Origin: Nothopassalora personata
Taxonomy: Eukaryota; Ascomycota; Dothideomycetes; Mycosphaerellales; Mycosphaerellaceae
Reading direction: 5' to 3'
Length of the DNA: 64,000 bases
Assembly (NCBI GenBank): GCA_033816765.1
Contig: CM066289.1
Coordinates: forward strand, 2,542,001-2,606,000
Numbering within the stretch: position 1 is the first letter of the stretch; every line of letters starts with the position of its first letter. This document shows positions 9,009 through 20,279 of this stretch, one piece after another. The translations under genes were made by a program, and so were the position numbers. The notes under the pieces were generated by a model that was not told the origin of the DNA, ran no database searches, and was given only the letters and a program-made list of their open reading frames with translations.

Positions 9009-10697
9009 ATGGCGAGCATCTCGAACGATGACGACTACCGCAAACGACATGGCCTACTACACAAGAGCTGGGTCGCAGGCCCTGTCCTCGGTGAAGGTTC
9101 CTATGGCGCGCCCAAAGTCTGGCTCAAGCAGGACGAACACGGACGTGTTGTTGACAGAGTTGCCATCAAGGATACGAAGGTCCCCAGATACTTCAGCGTA
9201 ACACACAACGATGAATCGGGCAGAGTCTTCAGAAGGCCGATGGAAGTTATAGCACCCACCATGCTACAGAATCTTCCCGGCGGCAACAACGTCGTGAGGT
9301 TACGAAACTGGCGTCAGGATCCGAGCATCGAGATGCTCAGGCTGTACACCGAATTCTGCCCAAACGGTAACCTTGAGGACCTCATAAAAGATTATGCTGG
9401 ACGGTATCAATTGACCTCGGCCACTCAGGCAGTCGGCGCTCCCGAAGCCTTCTGCTGGCACGTCTTCTCGTGCCTTACTACTGTGGGACTCCTCATGGAA
9501 AGAGGAGCCGTTCACAGAGAAGATCTTCCCGAGAAAGCGTGGTACACTATAGTCCACGGCGACATGAAGCCAGCCAATATCTTTCTTGGGGCGAACCAGG
9601 GGCACGACTGGCAAGGCTATCCGACGACTAAGCTGGGAGATTGGGGACTAGCGCAATGGTACGCGAGCGGACATTCCAGTATGGGAGAGGGACTCTTGAC
9701 GGACTATCGCTACTCGCCGCCAGAGATGCGCGAGCCTGCAAAAGGATTGCTAGAGGGTCTAACGTCAGCACATCTGTTTCCAGCAAGACGAACTACTCAG
9801 ACGAACGTCTGGGCAGTCGGGCTGCAGATCTGGTCCTTGATGCAGCTCCAAAATGGAGACACAACAATGGACGAGAACAGAAGAGATTGGAGGAGAAGGC
9901 AGAACCCCACTCCCTTTCGCCATGGCGCAGTCATGATGTACAGCGGTCAACTCAGAGACCTAGTCATGCGATGTCTAAAATACCTCCCTCACGAACGTCC
10001 CACTTTCCAAGAAATCTTCGACGAAATCCTCGAAGACAACCACGACCCGCGCAAAGCGGTAGTCGACCAACTACGAGAAGCACCACCAGACGATCCAAGA
10101 TTCCAGCTCATTTCTCGCAAGGAGCGGTACCCTCTGCGGAGTATGCTCTACGACGAACTCCGTAAAGACATCAACATCTACACCACTGAAGTCATGGCGC
10201 CGCCCTCGCCACCATCACCCAAAACTGCAGCTAGACGCGACAGCATCGACGACACAAACGGACAAGGCTCAAGAATCATCTTCCCACCAGACCCCCCGCG
10301 TAAGCCCACCGTGCCTGAGCAAGCCCAGCAGAGGCGCAAGATTCTCAACGCATGGCAAGAAGCAGAGGCGAAGCAGGAAATTCGAGCAAGGAAAGCAAGT
10401 GAGACCAGATACATGATGTCAAAGATGAATCTGCAGAACCTGCAGAATCATCAGGCAGACAAGGGGAAGGGTCCTTCTCTTGCGCCGCCGGAGTGGTCAC
10501 CGCTTACGCCTCATGCCTTCGATCCGGCTCCTGGGGCGAAGAGGAAGGCGGGTTCTGAGGTTCCAATGGAGAGCTGGCAAGCTGAACAACCGAATATGCC
10601 CACGAGGCCGGTTAAAGCCGCGAGGAGGAAGGGCAGAAGTAAGGAGGATAGCGTGGGGCCTGGTGCCAGTGATCATGGTGATTACAGGGGGTGGTGA
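9009..10697 (+). CDS. Divergent serine/threonine protein kinase, fungal type
   Basis: A predicted protein kinase of 562 residues from ATG 9009 (GACATGG context; the upstream in-frame ATG at 8946 would add 21 residues). Kinase landmarks: glycine-rich loop GEGSYG (28-33), VAIK with K54, catalytic loop HGDMKPANIFL (H183-D185-N190), metal site DWG (211-213), YSPPEM in place of APE, TNVWAVGLQIWSLM as helix F. The HGD and DWG variants replace the usual HRD and DFG; all charged catalytic residues remain, so activity is plausible. From about residue 385 the chain becomes Pro/Ser-rich and disordered, with basic patches RPPRKP-type and RPVKAARRKGRSKEDS near the end that could act as a nuclear localisation signal. 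This divergent HGD/DWG type is common in filamentous ascomycetes and usually of unknown function. No intron is needed. Confidence 0.85.
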   Translation: MASISNDDDYRKRHGLLHKSWVAGPVLGEGSYGAPKVWLKQDEHGRVVDRVAIKDTKVPRYFSVTHNDESGRVFRRPMEVIAPTMLQNLPGGNNVVRLRNWRQDPSIEMLRLYTEFCPNGNLEDLIKDYAGRYQLTSATQAVGAPEAFCWHVFSCLTTVGLLMERGAVHREDLPEKAWYTIVHGDMKPANIFLGANQGHDWQGYPTTKLGDWGLAQWYASGHSSMGEGLLTDYRYSPPEMREPAKGLLEGLTSAHLFPARRTTQTNVWAVGLQIWSLMQLQNGDTTMDENRRDWRRRQNPTPFRHGAVMMYSGQLRDLVMRCLKYLPHERPTFQEIFDEILEDNHDPRKAVVDQLREAPPDDPRFQLISRKERYPLRSMLYDELRKDINIYTTEVMAPPSPPSPKTAARRDSIDDTNGQGSRIIFPPDPPRKPTVPEQAQQRRKILNAWQEAEAKQEIRARKASETRYMMSKMNLQNLQNHQADKGKGPSLAPPEWSPLTPHAFDPAPGAKRKAGSEVPMESWQAEQPNMPTRPVKAARRKGRSKEDSVGPGASDHGDYRGW

Positions 10698-11165
10698 GGG
10701 TTGTGGTTTGCAGAATATGTATGTGTATAAATTCGACTCGGAAATGTTAAGAGCGTGTATCCGACATCTCGCGCGTTGGAGAGACAGTGCTTGAGATAGC
10801 GGGGTGGTGCGGTCCAAGGCTCTGCTTACATGGTCTATGTGGTCCCGAAGCCTTCAGCGGTGTTCCCTGCCGACGATGCTTGACGGGCTCTTGTGCATTT
10901 CCCCGAAAAGGCAATTTCTAACCTCTCTTCCTTCTGTTACCGTCTGTCGCGTGACCTAGCCATCGTATCGCGTAAGCACATCTGCCTGGTCTTGACTCAC
11001 CTGAAGTCATGTATATCTCACCTTGATCGACCTCAGGAGTCGGGATGCAAGCCTTGTTCTGGATAAAGTCGTGGTGTGGTGTATATGCGTGGATTGTGTA
11101 GTTTGTCATCTCCCGTTTGCGCTGGAGGTGTCTCTTCTGCTTCATAGCACCGATTTGGTTGGCGC
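10698..11165 (-). other. Intergenic; possible 3' part of a host gene cut by the E1 insertion
   Basis: Downstream of the kinase there is no plus-strand gene. On the minus strand, from the insertion edge, one frame stays open from 11,165 to a TGA near 11,033, and another from 11,145 to 10,918 (75 residues, basic start MKQKRHLQRKRE). Either could continue an exon that begins beyond the transposon at 62,275. Neither shows a known domain. Confidence 0.3.
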
Positions 11166-11170
11166 ATTTC
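11166..11170. repeat. Left target-site duplication of E1 (ATTTC)
   Basis: ATTTC immediately precedes the left LTR and recurs directly after the right LTR at 62,251-62,255, showing a normal integrase-type insertion of the outer element. Confidence 0.85.
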
Positions 11171-11345
11171 TGTTGTGAATCAGGTAACCAATAGCTGTGT
11201 TAGTTAGGACTTGGCACACACATACTATATTACACTGTTTCTATAGCTAGATAGTCTTATACCCTATAGCAATTTATAAGGGTTACTAATCTACCCTATC
11301 GTTTTAATCTAGAAGCTTATACTCGTTAAATACCTATATATAATA
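11171..11345 (+). repeat. E1 left (5') LTR
   Basis: Starts TGTTGTGAATC and ends TATAATA; it matches 62,076-62,250 along its full 175 bp, with differences mostly C-T or G-A transitions as in RIP. Confidence 0.88.
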
Positions 11346-11360
11346 GGTTATAAGCCCGAG
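11346..11360 (+). other. E1 primer-binding site (half-tRNA initiator Met type)
   Basis: GGTTATAAGCCCGAG directly follows the LTR. With one RIP change reversed (TGAG to TAAG) it complements the anticodon stem-loop of eukaryotic initiator tRNA-Met (GGGCUCAUAACC). Drosophila copia primes in this internal way from a half tRNA. The same box follows the 5' LTRs of E2 and E3. Confidence 0.6.
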
Positions 11361-12772
11361 TGCTCCTCTGCCCATTTATTTTAAAACCTAAATTGTTATC
11401 GAAGCTCTATTAAGGATTAGCTTGCCTTACTAGTAGACCCGACCCTATATTTGTTTTACGGACAACTATCTAATCGTTTTAAGAACTACTATAGGATATT
11501 AGTACTAAGCATTATTACCGTAGTATAGTATCTAAAAGAGCTAGACTAGATATAGAGTTTAGAAATAATACCTCTAGTAACCTAGTAAGGTCTACTAAGA
11601 ATAACTAGGTGCTTAGAAAAGGCGTATAGTTCTAGGTATAGAAATCTATACTAATTAGCGTACTACTAGAGAAGGATCTAGTTAGATATATTATCTATAA
11701 CCTAGACTAGGTTAATCTAAAGTATACTCTAAATAGGGTAGCTTATAAACAACCCTAAGATACGACTAAGAATACCTAGAATAAGACTACTGCCTAGAAT
11801 AAAGCTCCTTAGGACATTACTAGTAGTATAGGATATAAAGCTACCTATAAGCGATAGAAGAAAGAGGACATATAATCTTTTAGCATTATTATAGCTAGAT
11901 TAGACTCTACCCTAAGGCTAAACTTTAGAGATATAGATAAGTTAGCTAAGGAATTATAAAATTTGATTAAGGCAATATATAAGCCTATTATTATAATCGA
12001 TCTATATAATATTCTAAAAGCAATTAGTTATATTAAATTAGATACTATAAGACCTAATATATTAAAGTACTATAAAGACTTTTAAGCTTAGGTATATAAC
12101 TATAAGACTACTATAGAGCAATTTATTAGATCCTCCCTAGTTAATAATAAGTTACTACTTAAATCCTTATTTATCCTCCTAGATAGTATCTATAGACTAT
12201 ACTTTATTAAAGGCTTAAACTATATTAAATAGCTTAGGATATAGAGACATAATAATCCCCTAGAATTAACTACCCTAGAAAGAATATTTATAACTCTTAG
12301 GAAGGAGTAAGTGCCTACTACCTATAAGCCTAGCAATAGCTTTATTAGAGCATTCTTAAGTAAGAATAATAATAAGTAGTGTATATAGTGCTTATATAAG
12401 TATACTAACGCGAACTACTATAAGTAGTATTTAGAGAAGAATCCTAGGAATAAGTCTAAGAAGGGTAAAGAGACCCTAAAGGATAGGGTAAAGAAGGTAA
12501 AGGGTAGTAAGTCCTCTAGGAAGAGGATTGCTATAGCAATTAATAACTAGTTAGACATATTATCTAATTAGGAGTATAGCTCTAATAGTAATAGCGACTA
12601 GAGATAACTATATAGGAGGTCTAGAGTAGCTATTATAGTTATATAACTAGTATATATAGGAAGGGTAGTAGCTACTATATTAAACCTAATATTAATAGAC
12701 AAAGTCTATAATATAGGTATATCCTTCTATATCTATAATAATCTTATAGACCTTTAAAATGTTAGGCTAAGA
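11361..12772 (+). pseudogene. E1 gag (and start of pol) remnant
   Basis: A RIP-damaged Copia gag frame. Its clearest mark is a CCHC zinc knuckle at 12,380-12,418: Cys-x2-Cys-x4-(His)-x4-(Cys), where the His and last Cys codons now read TAT/TAC. A Lys-rich tail follows (KSKKGKETLK, about 12,450) and then the approach to the protease. E2 interrupts the frame at 12,778. Stops are TAG/TAA, as expected from CAG/CAA/TGG. Confidence 0.6.
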
Positions 12773-12777
12773 CTTAG

Positions 12778-12983
12778 TATCACGTTACAAGTGGTTGGAA
12801 GTCATGAAATGGGCTCATAAAGGTGTTTCAAAAGCAGATAGTAGATTGCATGTGTCTAAGCTAGAATTGAAGGGGCTGCTTGTGAAAAGGCTGCAGGTGA
12901 CTAATCAATGTCACCTAATTCTTGGCGGCTGCTGCCTTAGGTTTGATTAGGCTGCAGCGCCGGTGCACGCTTAGATCGTAACA
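12778..12983 (-). repeat. E2 left (3') LTR
   Basis: Pairs with 20,074-20,279. It keeps many CpA/TpG sites (for example AAGTGGTTGGAAGTCATG), so it is far less RIP-mutated than the element's interior. A purine run (complement of CACCCCCTCAGC, 12,984 on) is the polypurine tract. Confidence 0.88.
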
Positions 12984-13277
12984 CACCCCCTCAGCTCGTG
13001 CGGCTTATAGGTGAATGAGCTGATCGCATGTAATCGCGTGCACCCTATCCATCACCTATCACCCTACCTACCTACCTTATGACGTTAGGCTTCGTTGCTG
13101 CGTGCTTATTGGAGCTCCATTGTGAGCTGTATAGCAGGGCGCTAAGTTAGCGTTTTAGGTAAGGCTATTGTCCTAGCCTCACATCCCTATTTACAATCTT
13201 ATCAAGTCCCTCATACTATAGTTAACCTATATAATAGGTTCTGAACGATGTGAATCTTGTCCGGTGGGGTGGCTAAG

Positions 13278-13367
13278 CTATTCTTGTAGTACTAAACGGT
13301 AAGGCGTGCTATCTCCCTGCATTTTAACGGACATATGAGGTTGTGGGTTCGAGTCCTAGGGGTTATT
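13278..13367 (+). other. tRNA-like sequence (degenerate)
   Basis: An A-box-like TGTAGTACTAAACGG and D-loop-like GGTAAGGCG are followed about 60 bp later by GGTTCGAGTCC, a perfect B box. The T-arm pairs at four of five positions but the acceptor ends do not pair, so a functional tRNA is unlikely. It could be a tRNA-derived relic in the E2 3' region. Confidence 0.3.
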
Positions 13368-14049
13368 ATATCTGCTAAATTTATTGCTTAGCCTATCGTC
13401 CGCTTCAATGTCCGCTCTATTATTCTTAATTAAAATCCTAGGTGTTATAGTACGCTATTGCTTCGGCAATTGGGGTGCCTTGCTGCTATCTAATAACCGC
13501 GCATATGTGACTTCGGTTACGGTCTTAGAGAACTCCGCTTCCTACCTTAGGTAGAGATTACCATTTAGCTACGTCCTAGTAGGAACTCTTTTACCTAATG
13601 AAAGGTCTTCATAGCTTATAAAGGCCTTATCTTTTTACTTAGGGTAAGGGTAATCCTAGCGACGGTAGTGCTATAGGTGCTGCACGCCTAGCGGGTGGAG
13701 ATGCTGTCTCTAAGTGAGGTAAGGACGATAATAGAGGCATCGATAATGTCATAACGATCGTTATAATATAGTAACGGAGGTAGTAATAGTAATGCTACTA
13801 GTAGCGAGGTTAATAGTGTTTCGGCGCCTATGATTAGCTACGCCGTTGTAGGTGCTTATGCGCTACACCGCTACTAGTAATAGGGGCGTTTCCGGTCCTT
13901 TTACTATAGGCCAATAGGAGTCCGAGAAACACCTAGTAATAATGGTACTAGGGCAGCGCCGGTGAATAGTAGACGCTTACTCTAGCGGTAGCGGCGCCAG
14001 CGGCGCTAGGCGGTAGTGCGGAGCCGGTAGAGGAGACAGTAGTACCGAA

Positions 14050-17000
14050 CATACTATACAGCCTCTACCGGTCCATGTTAGTTAAAGAAAGAGGAAGGGT
14101 TTAGAACTAAAGAGGTGTTTTTATGTAGTCCTACTGCTAGTTCCTTCCTATTTTAGCATAAAAAGAATAAAAGGGAAGTCGTATCTATCCGAATGCGGAA
14201 GGAGAGGCATAATAGAAGCAGCGCTTAGTAGTAGCTAATCACTATGTCGTGCATGCTATAATGCGCCGAGAAGAGGAGTCCTATAGTTAAAGCCTAGTGC
14301 TAGTAACTATCGAGAAGAGCCACTAGTGTAGTAGGCCTACGCATCTTAAGCGTTATTATTACCTCCTAAGGTAATACGGCTAGTGTTAGTATCTATAGTA
14401 GGCGCTAAGGAGCGTGGATCTACGCCTTCCTTAGCTATGTTAAGCAGCTTCACGAAGTGCTTATACTTTTATAGTAGCAGTAGCTTAGTAAGCCTATCTA
14501 TAGGCATGTCGTTAGTGTTAAGATACCAAATCTCGATATCTCCTCGTTAGTCTCTCTAGCGGAGCTAATAGTAATAGATGTTAACATAGCGTAGCTTAGT
14601 ATTAAGCTTTTACCCTTACTAGTTAATAAGTCGAATGGTCTAGGTGTTGTTATAGTATAGGTGTGTGCACTAGTTAAACTCGAGATGGATCTCGGCGAAG
14701 ATGCGTTCCTACTAGATTAGCTCTAATGCCGCTTATAATAGGCTAAGGAGTTCGGCTTCGGTTAAGGACTTAGTAACAGTAATCTACTTAGAGGCTTTAT
14801 AATCAACTAGTCCGCCGAATAGCATAAAGATCCATCCGCTAGAGCTAGTCCTATCGACGTTTATGCCGTAGGAGGCATCTAATGCGCTAAAGAATTTATG
14901 GTTCTTACCGAGATGTTTAGGCTAACTATGTAGGCTAGTAATGTGCTTGCTAGCGCTATATACAAGGTAGAGGTTCTTAGTCTCTAGGAGGTAGCGTAAG
15001 CACTAATCCGTAAGCTTTAGATGTGTGTCCGTTAGCTTAGTTAGGTACTGCGAGAGTATAGATAGGGAAAAGGCGATGTCTAGGCGTGTATACGTTGCTA
15101 CGAAGTTTAGAGACCTAATGCGTTGTTAGTACGTAAGGATCTTTATAGCGTCTACGACGTAACCCTCGGGCACCGTCTAGTCAAGGTGTTAATCTACTAG
15201 TACATTAGTCTTACGTGCGCTAGTAGATATGCTGAACTTAGCGGCGAGCTTCTCTATGTAGTCCTCTTATAAGAGCTATAGCAGTCTCTTTTACCGGTCT
15301 CGTGTTACCTTAATTCCTAAGAACTAGGTTAGATCTCCGAGCTCGTGCATCTCGTATACGTTAAGAAGCTATTGCTTAATGTGTGCCGCATAGGCCTTAT
15401 TCTTGCGATAGTAGAGCATAACTAGGTCGTCTACGTAGAAGAAGAACATAACCTTATCGTTATGATAGATGCACTTAGAGTCTAATAGGGGAACTAGGCC
15501 TAAAGAGGAGAGCGTTGTAGTAAGGGAGTTATACTAAAGGAGAGGGGATTCCTTAAGTCCGTAGAGAGCCTTAACTAGTTTAAGAGCATAGCTAGATCCA
15601 TCCGATAGTCGGTCGATTCTAGGAGGTGGTTATAGGTATATAGTGTACGGCAGGTCCGAATTTAGAAAGGCATTTATAACATTAAACTGTTTAGCTTCTA
15701 GGTCGAAGCTCGCGGCTATAGTACAGTAGAGGCGGAACATGCTTACTAGCAGTATAGCGGCGTATGTATCTAAGTGTATGCCCTATAGATCGCCTCTTAC
15801 GCATAGCCGGGCCTTAAAGCTCTTTAGCATGCTATGCTCATCTAGCTTATACTTGTACACCTACTTTAGCGGCAGTAGTAGCTAAAGTCCCTCCTCTTCT
15901 TACTAAGCATTATAATCCTTCTCTTACTAAGTTGTCTATTTGAATGTGCTAGTAGAGATTGCCTTAGCAAACTCCTTAGCTATAGCTTTACGCCATTATT
16001 AGGCGAAGCGGTGCTTTATAGCGGTACGGTAGTTTAGAGGTTCGGGCGGAAGGTTATCGCGGTGCATCGACGTAATAGTATTAACACGGCGTAGAGGAGA
16101 GAAGTCGCGTATACGTTCGGATCGAAGGACATCGTAGTACTTACGGCCTAGATAACGAGGTCTCTAGCGGATGCCCGCCATCTAGCTAATAATAACGTTA
16201 GCAACTATAATATTATGTAGAGCATAGTAGAAGTAGGCCGTTCTAAGTCTCTTACCGGATCCGGTAAGGGCGTAATTAGTGTTAGCGGAAAAGTTATCCA
16301 TTTAGCTAAGTTCTTCGAAGGGGATTGTAGGCGGAGCGGTAGCGACATTTAAAGTCGTCAAAGTATCTACTATAAGCTCCTTACGATCTTCCTCTATGAG
16401 GGCATCTATTAACTGCTGTTGCAGTGTGTTAATGTACTATTGTTTAGACGCGTTACTATTTTTTACCGCGTTATTGTTGTAGTTAGAGTTCTCTATGCTC
16501 TCATTAGTCGCTAGTTCGACCCCGGATTTAACCTAGTCTCGTGAAAGTGTAGGGGTTATAGCGTCATTTGTTAATGGCTAATCAAGTAGCTAGAAACTGC
16601 TATTACCTTCAGGTTAGTTAAATGTTGCTAGCGCTCGGTGTTGTGGCTAGTGTAGTTTATGCCTAAGTAGTAATTGTTAATAGGCGTGTTAACGAGGGTT
16701 TTAATAGAGCGGCTGCTGTTAAGCCTGTTCTTCCACCCCCTCGGCCTGTGCTATGTCCTACTCATAGTAAGCCATATATAGGTCGTAGTACTTGTTACGG
16801 ATCGATCCGGAGAAGCTCCAGCCAACCAATCGATGCCTACACACTAGTGGAAGGATCCGATATGCAGAGTGCTCTCTCCGATCTACGTGCTCTGTAACAG
16901 AGCAGAGAGAGCAGGACAGATCAACTGATCCGACTGATCAGTCACGCCAAGACATGGCACTATATAGACGACGCTTCTTTACGAGTATAGATAGGAGCCT

Positions 17001-18700
17001 CGTGCTCAACTCATTTTAAGTATACACCATATACTGTTTGGAACCACTACCTTCATAACTGATTGAGACATCCCTGCAAAGATCCAAGCCCGAGTTGTGA
17101 TAACGTACAGCGGTTCCTAACAGTACTGTTTAGGCTCTTTAGCCGGTTCTACTGTTGCGATGTTCTTAATAGGGGTTGAGTAACTAGCAGTGAGAATTAA
17201 TGGGTCGTAGAACGTGGTCTTATTAAAGAGGACGTCCTTTACCCGCATAACCCTATCTTTCGATAGGTCCCACACCCTATAGATGTTAGTAGAGTCGTAG
17301 CCTACAAGGTATCCGATAAGTGCTCGTTCTTTAAGCTTCTTAGTCTTACCTAGTTAAGTAGTGCTATAAATGTATACGTAGGCTAGGTAGCCGTACACTA
17401 CTATGTGGCCCACATTTAGTACCCTGCCTATTGCCAATTCAAAGGGAGTCTTCTAGCCTTTTAATTGGATTAGTAACCGCTAGAGAATGTAGACGGTAGC
17501 TGCTGTGCATTTATTCTAGAGCTTTTTAGGTAGGCGAGCATAAATGCGGATTGTACGAGACATCGTAATAATAACGCCGCCCGCTCGTTCTACTAGGTCC
17601 TAGTTAGACGCGTAGTTAGCAGTGTTATGCCACTCAATTTAATTGTTGTTAATAGTTAAGCGGAAGGCTATGCTAATAGCTACTTTATTATCGCTATAGA
17701 AGCAAACAAACCTACGCCTAATGAAATTGATAAAGCTAAGTAGGCTGTTGAAGCAAGCTAATACTAATAGTTAGTCCCTATTCTTAATAGTGAATTGAAA
17801 GTGCCTATAGGTATCTAAATCGTAGAAATAAACTAGGTAACGATTACTATTATATGCTGGTGTGAACTTAGCTAAATCTATAGCTACGTGCCTATAGGGA
17901 GTTATTGCCCTAATTAGCTTAGTCCTATTAAACACTTTATGTACCTTAGCTAGGCCACATGCTCTACAATGTGTAGTAAGGGGTGCCTTAGGTGCATTAG
18001 GGTTAATAACCACCCCCTTAACTCTAAACGGAAGCTAGTTAATGCGTTTAGCGCTAATATGGCCGAAGATTTAGTGCTACTAGCGGCCTAAGAGCTTGCG
18101 GTGTTTAATGGGGGTCCTACTAGACGTTACTACACCTTTAGTGCCCCCTATGCTATTTATTACTGCTATAACGGTACGGTCGCCGTTGGAGTCCTAAATA
18201 GGCGGTTTTTAGATAGTATTACCCTTGCCAATTGTGCTAATAAAGTGCGCTATACGCTACTTCTTAGTAATCTTTAGTAGGATACTCCTATTATTACTCA
18301 ATAGCCATTTGTAGACCATCTCTAACTAAGGCGGTGTAACTACCTTAAAGAAGGGGATTGTACTAGTAAGGCGGTGTAGGTCTATCAATTTCTTGTTATT
18401 GTAATAGACTAAATTGGTGCGTCCGTACTACTAAAGTCTAGCCGTCTCTATGCGTAAGTAGGAGATAACGTTCATATAAAAGCCTAGGCAATAGGCCACA
18501 TCTAATAGGGTGAATGGTATCCCCTCTATCTTTATGCGAACCTTGCCTAATGCGGCAATAGGGAATGTCGTGGTTCCGGCTTAGATTAATAATGTGGTTA
18601 GGCGCTCTATAATGAATTCTACGCCCTGCTAGTTATAGTGATTAATAACATAGGTGTCCGAGCAGTTGTCGTATACCTAGCAATCCCTAAAGTTGAAGCT
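14050..18700 (-). pseudogene. E2 pol remnant (protease, integrase, RT, RNase H)
   Basis: Copia pol reading right to left. About 18,670 carries a degenerate protease motif (NFRDCQVYDNCSDTYV). The integrase zinc-binding region has HCRACGLAKVHK and the first core Asp in HVAIDLAKFTP (both in an 80-codon open stretch at 18,013-17,771). After the solo LTR comes reverse transcriptase with KVMFFFYVDDLVMLYYRKNK around 15,400-15,450. TAG stops are dense and there are small indels; no protein can be made. Confidence 0.65.
16793..17122. mobile_element. Solo LTR of the D-type Gypsy family
   Basis: 330 bp from TGTTACGG to CCTAACA with a perfect TSD GTACT (16,788-16,792 and 17,123-17,127). It matches the two LTRs of element D (52,554 and 54,652) but lacks their 11-bp internal tandem duplication, so it is a different subfamily. 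It has kept CpA/TpG sites that D has lost, so it is younger or escaped RIP because of its short length. Internal sequence was lost by LTR-LTR recombination. Confidence 0.85.
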
Positions 18701-20060
18701 TAATTGGCTTATCGAGCTCGAAAGGACAGTAAGACTAGTAAAGCCGTACGGTGCGGCCTTGCCCTTAGCAATTGCCTTATCTCGTTCCTTATCCGTACGC
18801 CCATTACGGTTCAATACGCCTAGTAAGCGTTCACTATCATCGCCTAAGTAGTAATTAATAAAGTGCTTCTAGCACTTCTTCTACTGCTTAGAGCGCTAAT
18901 CCTTTAATGGACGCTTCTTAGGGTTAACTACATCGCATAAATAGAGGTTCTTATAACAACTCTCCTTAGGCTCGCCGGTGATATTCTAGTAGCCGCTTAG
19001 CTTATTACTACTCTTGTTATCCTTGTTGCTACGGTCACGGCTCTTGTCGCCGCGGCTACGGCCACGCGTGTTGTTATTGTTCCTACCGACTGTACCTACT
19101 ATAGGCGCTAGTAGTAGAGGCTCGTCCTCTACTAAGGGTTCGCCTATGAAGGTTACGAAGACTAATCGACCGTTCGTAGTAAATAGGGTAGTGTCGCGTA
19201 TCTATTCGAGGTATCGCTCGGTAAGCTTACTAAGCGAGAGCTTATTACGCTTCTACTCGTTGTACAGTAATGCTCTATAGGTAGGAGTTTTCTACTATAT
19301 CGCAAGTAGGAAGTGTCGTGGTAGGTCTCCGTACTCGGTATAGTTGTAATCTAGCATCTTAGTCTATAGCACTAGCTAGTCTAAGCACTAGTCGTCAATC
19401 CTTCGGGCTTAGCTCTTCTAAAGCCTATTTAGCTCTAGTGTGAGTTGTCGCTTACGCAGCATGTCGTCTAGTCTATACTATGTCTTTAGAGCCTAGTACT
19501 TGCCTCTAAGAGTACGTTTCCTATGCATAAGCTCTTAGCCTAGCTCCGTAGTAGTACGGATTAGGTAGGTAACTAGTTTAGACCTTGCTACGGCAAAGAT
19601 GTTATACATCCGCTACCTACGCTTAGCGTCCGACTGACGGAGCTTAATAAGCTCTTTATCTACCGCCGTAGCGTCTTTAGTAGTGTATGCTAATTGGATC
19701 TGTTCGAACGTTAAGAACACCGGCTCTACTAGCTTGGCGATAGTGTCGTTCGGATCTACATACTTCTAGATGTTTAGAGACTTAGCGTAGAGCTCTAACT
19801 AACGGTTAAACTTGTCCCATTAGTTATGACTCTTAAGAACGATAGTAGCGTGCAGTAAAGCACCGGTACTACCGGGTGTCTCGGTAGTCGCTATAACGGT
19901 GTTAATGGGCCTAATAAAAGTTCCTATAGGTCCACTAGAGTTACTGCACTGCTGTGCAATAGTTATTAATGGGATAATAATAGATCCCACTGGTTTTTGA
20001 TAACGATGCAAAATCTGCTCTAGGGCTTCGTTTTGTGCAGCGAACGTTAGTAAGCGCCTG
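18700..20060 (-). pseudogene. E2 gag remnant
   Basis: RIP-damaged gag upstream of pol. Around 18,955-18,900 a knuckle-like CYKNLYLCDVVNPKKRP is followed by a Lys-rich stretch. TAG stops at Gln positions. The longest intact open stretches here on the plus strand are shadows. Confidence 0.45.
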
Positions 20061-20073
20061 TCGGGCTTATAAC
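20060..20073 (-). other. E2 primer-binding site
   Basis: Reading leftward from the 5' LTR: GTTATAAGCCCGAC, the same half-tRNA initiator-Met box as in E1 and E3, one G shorter. Confidence 0.55.
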
Positions 20074-20279
20074 TATTACGTTACAAGTAGTTAGAAGTTA
20101 TGAAATGGGCTCATAAAGGTGTTTCAAAAGCAGATAGTAGATTGCATGTGTCTAAGCTAGAATTGAAGGGGCTGCTTGTAAAAAGGCTACAGGTAACTAA
20201 TTAATGTCACCTAATTCTTAGCGGCTGCTGCCTCAGGTTTAATTAGGCTGCAGCGCCGGTGCACGCTTAGATCGTGACA
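20074..20279 (-). repeat. E2 right (5') LTR
   Basis: 206 bp, equal in length to the left LTR. Differences between the two are mainly transitions, with more TA sites here. Confidence 0.88.

Larger units (their letters stand above)
12778..20279 (-). mobile_element. E2: Ty1/Copia retrotransposon nested in E1
   Basis: LTRs of exactly 206 bp at both ends, inverted ends TGTCACG/CGTGATA, and a TSD CTTAG (12,773-12,777 and 20,280-20,284). Because the PBS lies beside the right LTR and coding runs leftward, the element is on the minus strand. It carries gag (about 18,700-20,050), integrase (about 17,600-18,200) and reverse transcriptase with YVDD (15,426-15,437). About 1.1 kb of apparently non-coding DNA separates pol from the left (3') LTR. 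A solo Gypsy LTR sits in it at 16,793-17,122. Confidence 0.88.

Noticed and set aside
10497..10817. A 106-codon minus-strand frame at the kinase 3' end
   Set aside because: Antisense to the kinase tail and without features.
13278..13367. Functional tRNA gene
   Set aside because: Acceptor stem does not pair and the A-B box distance is long; kept only as a tRNA-like relic.
16792..17019. A 75-codon open frame in the solo LTR
   Set aside because: Lies wholly inside an LTR; openness reflects the low RIP damage there.
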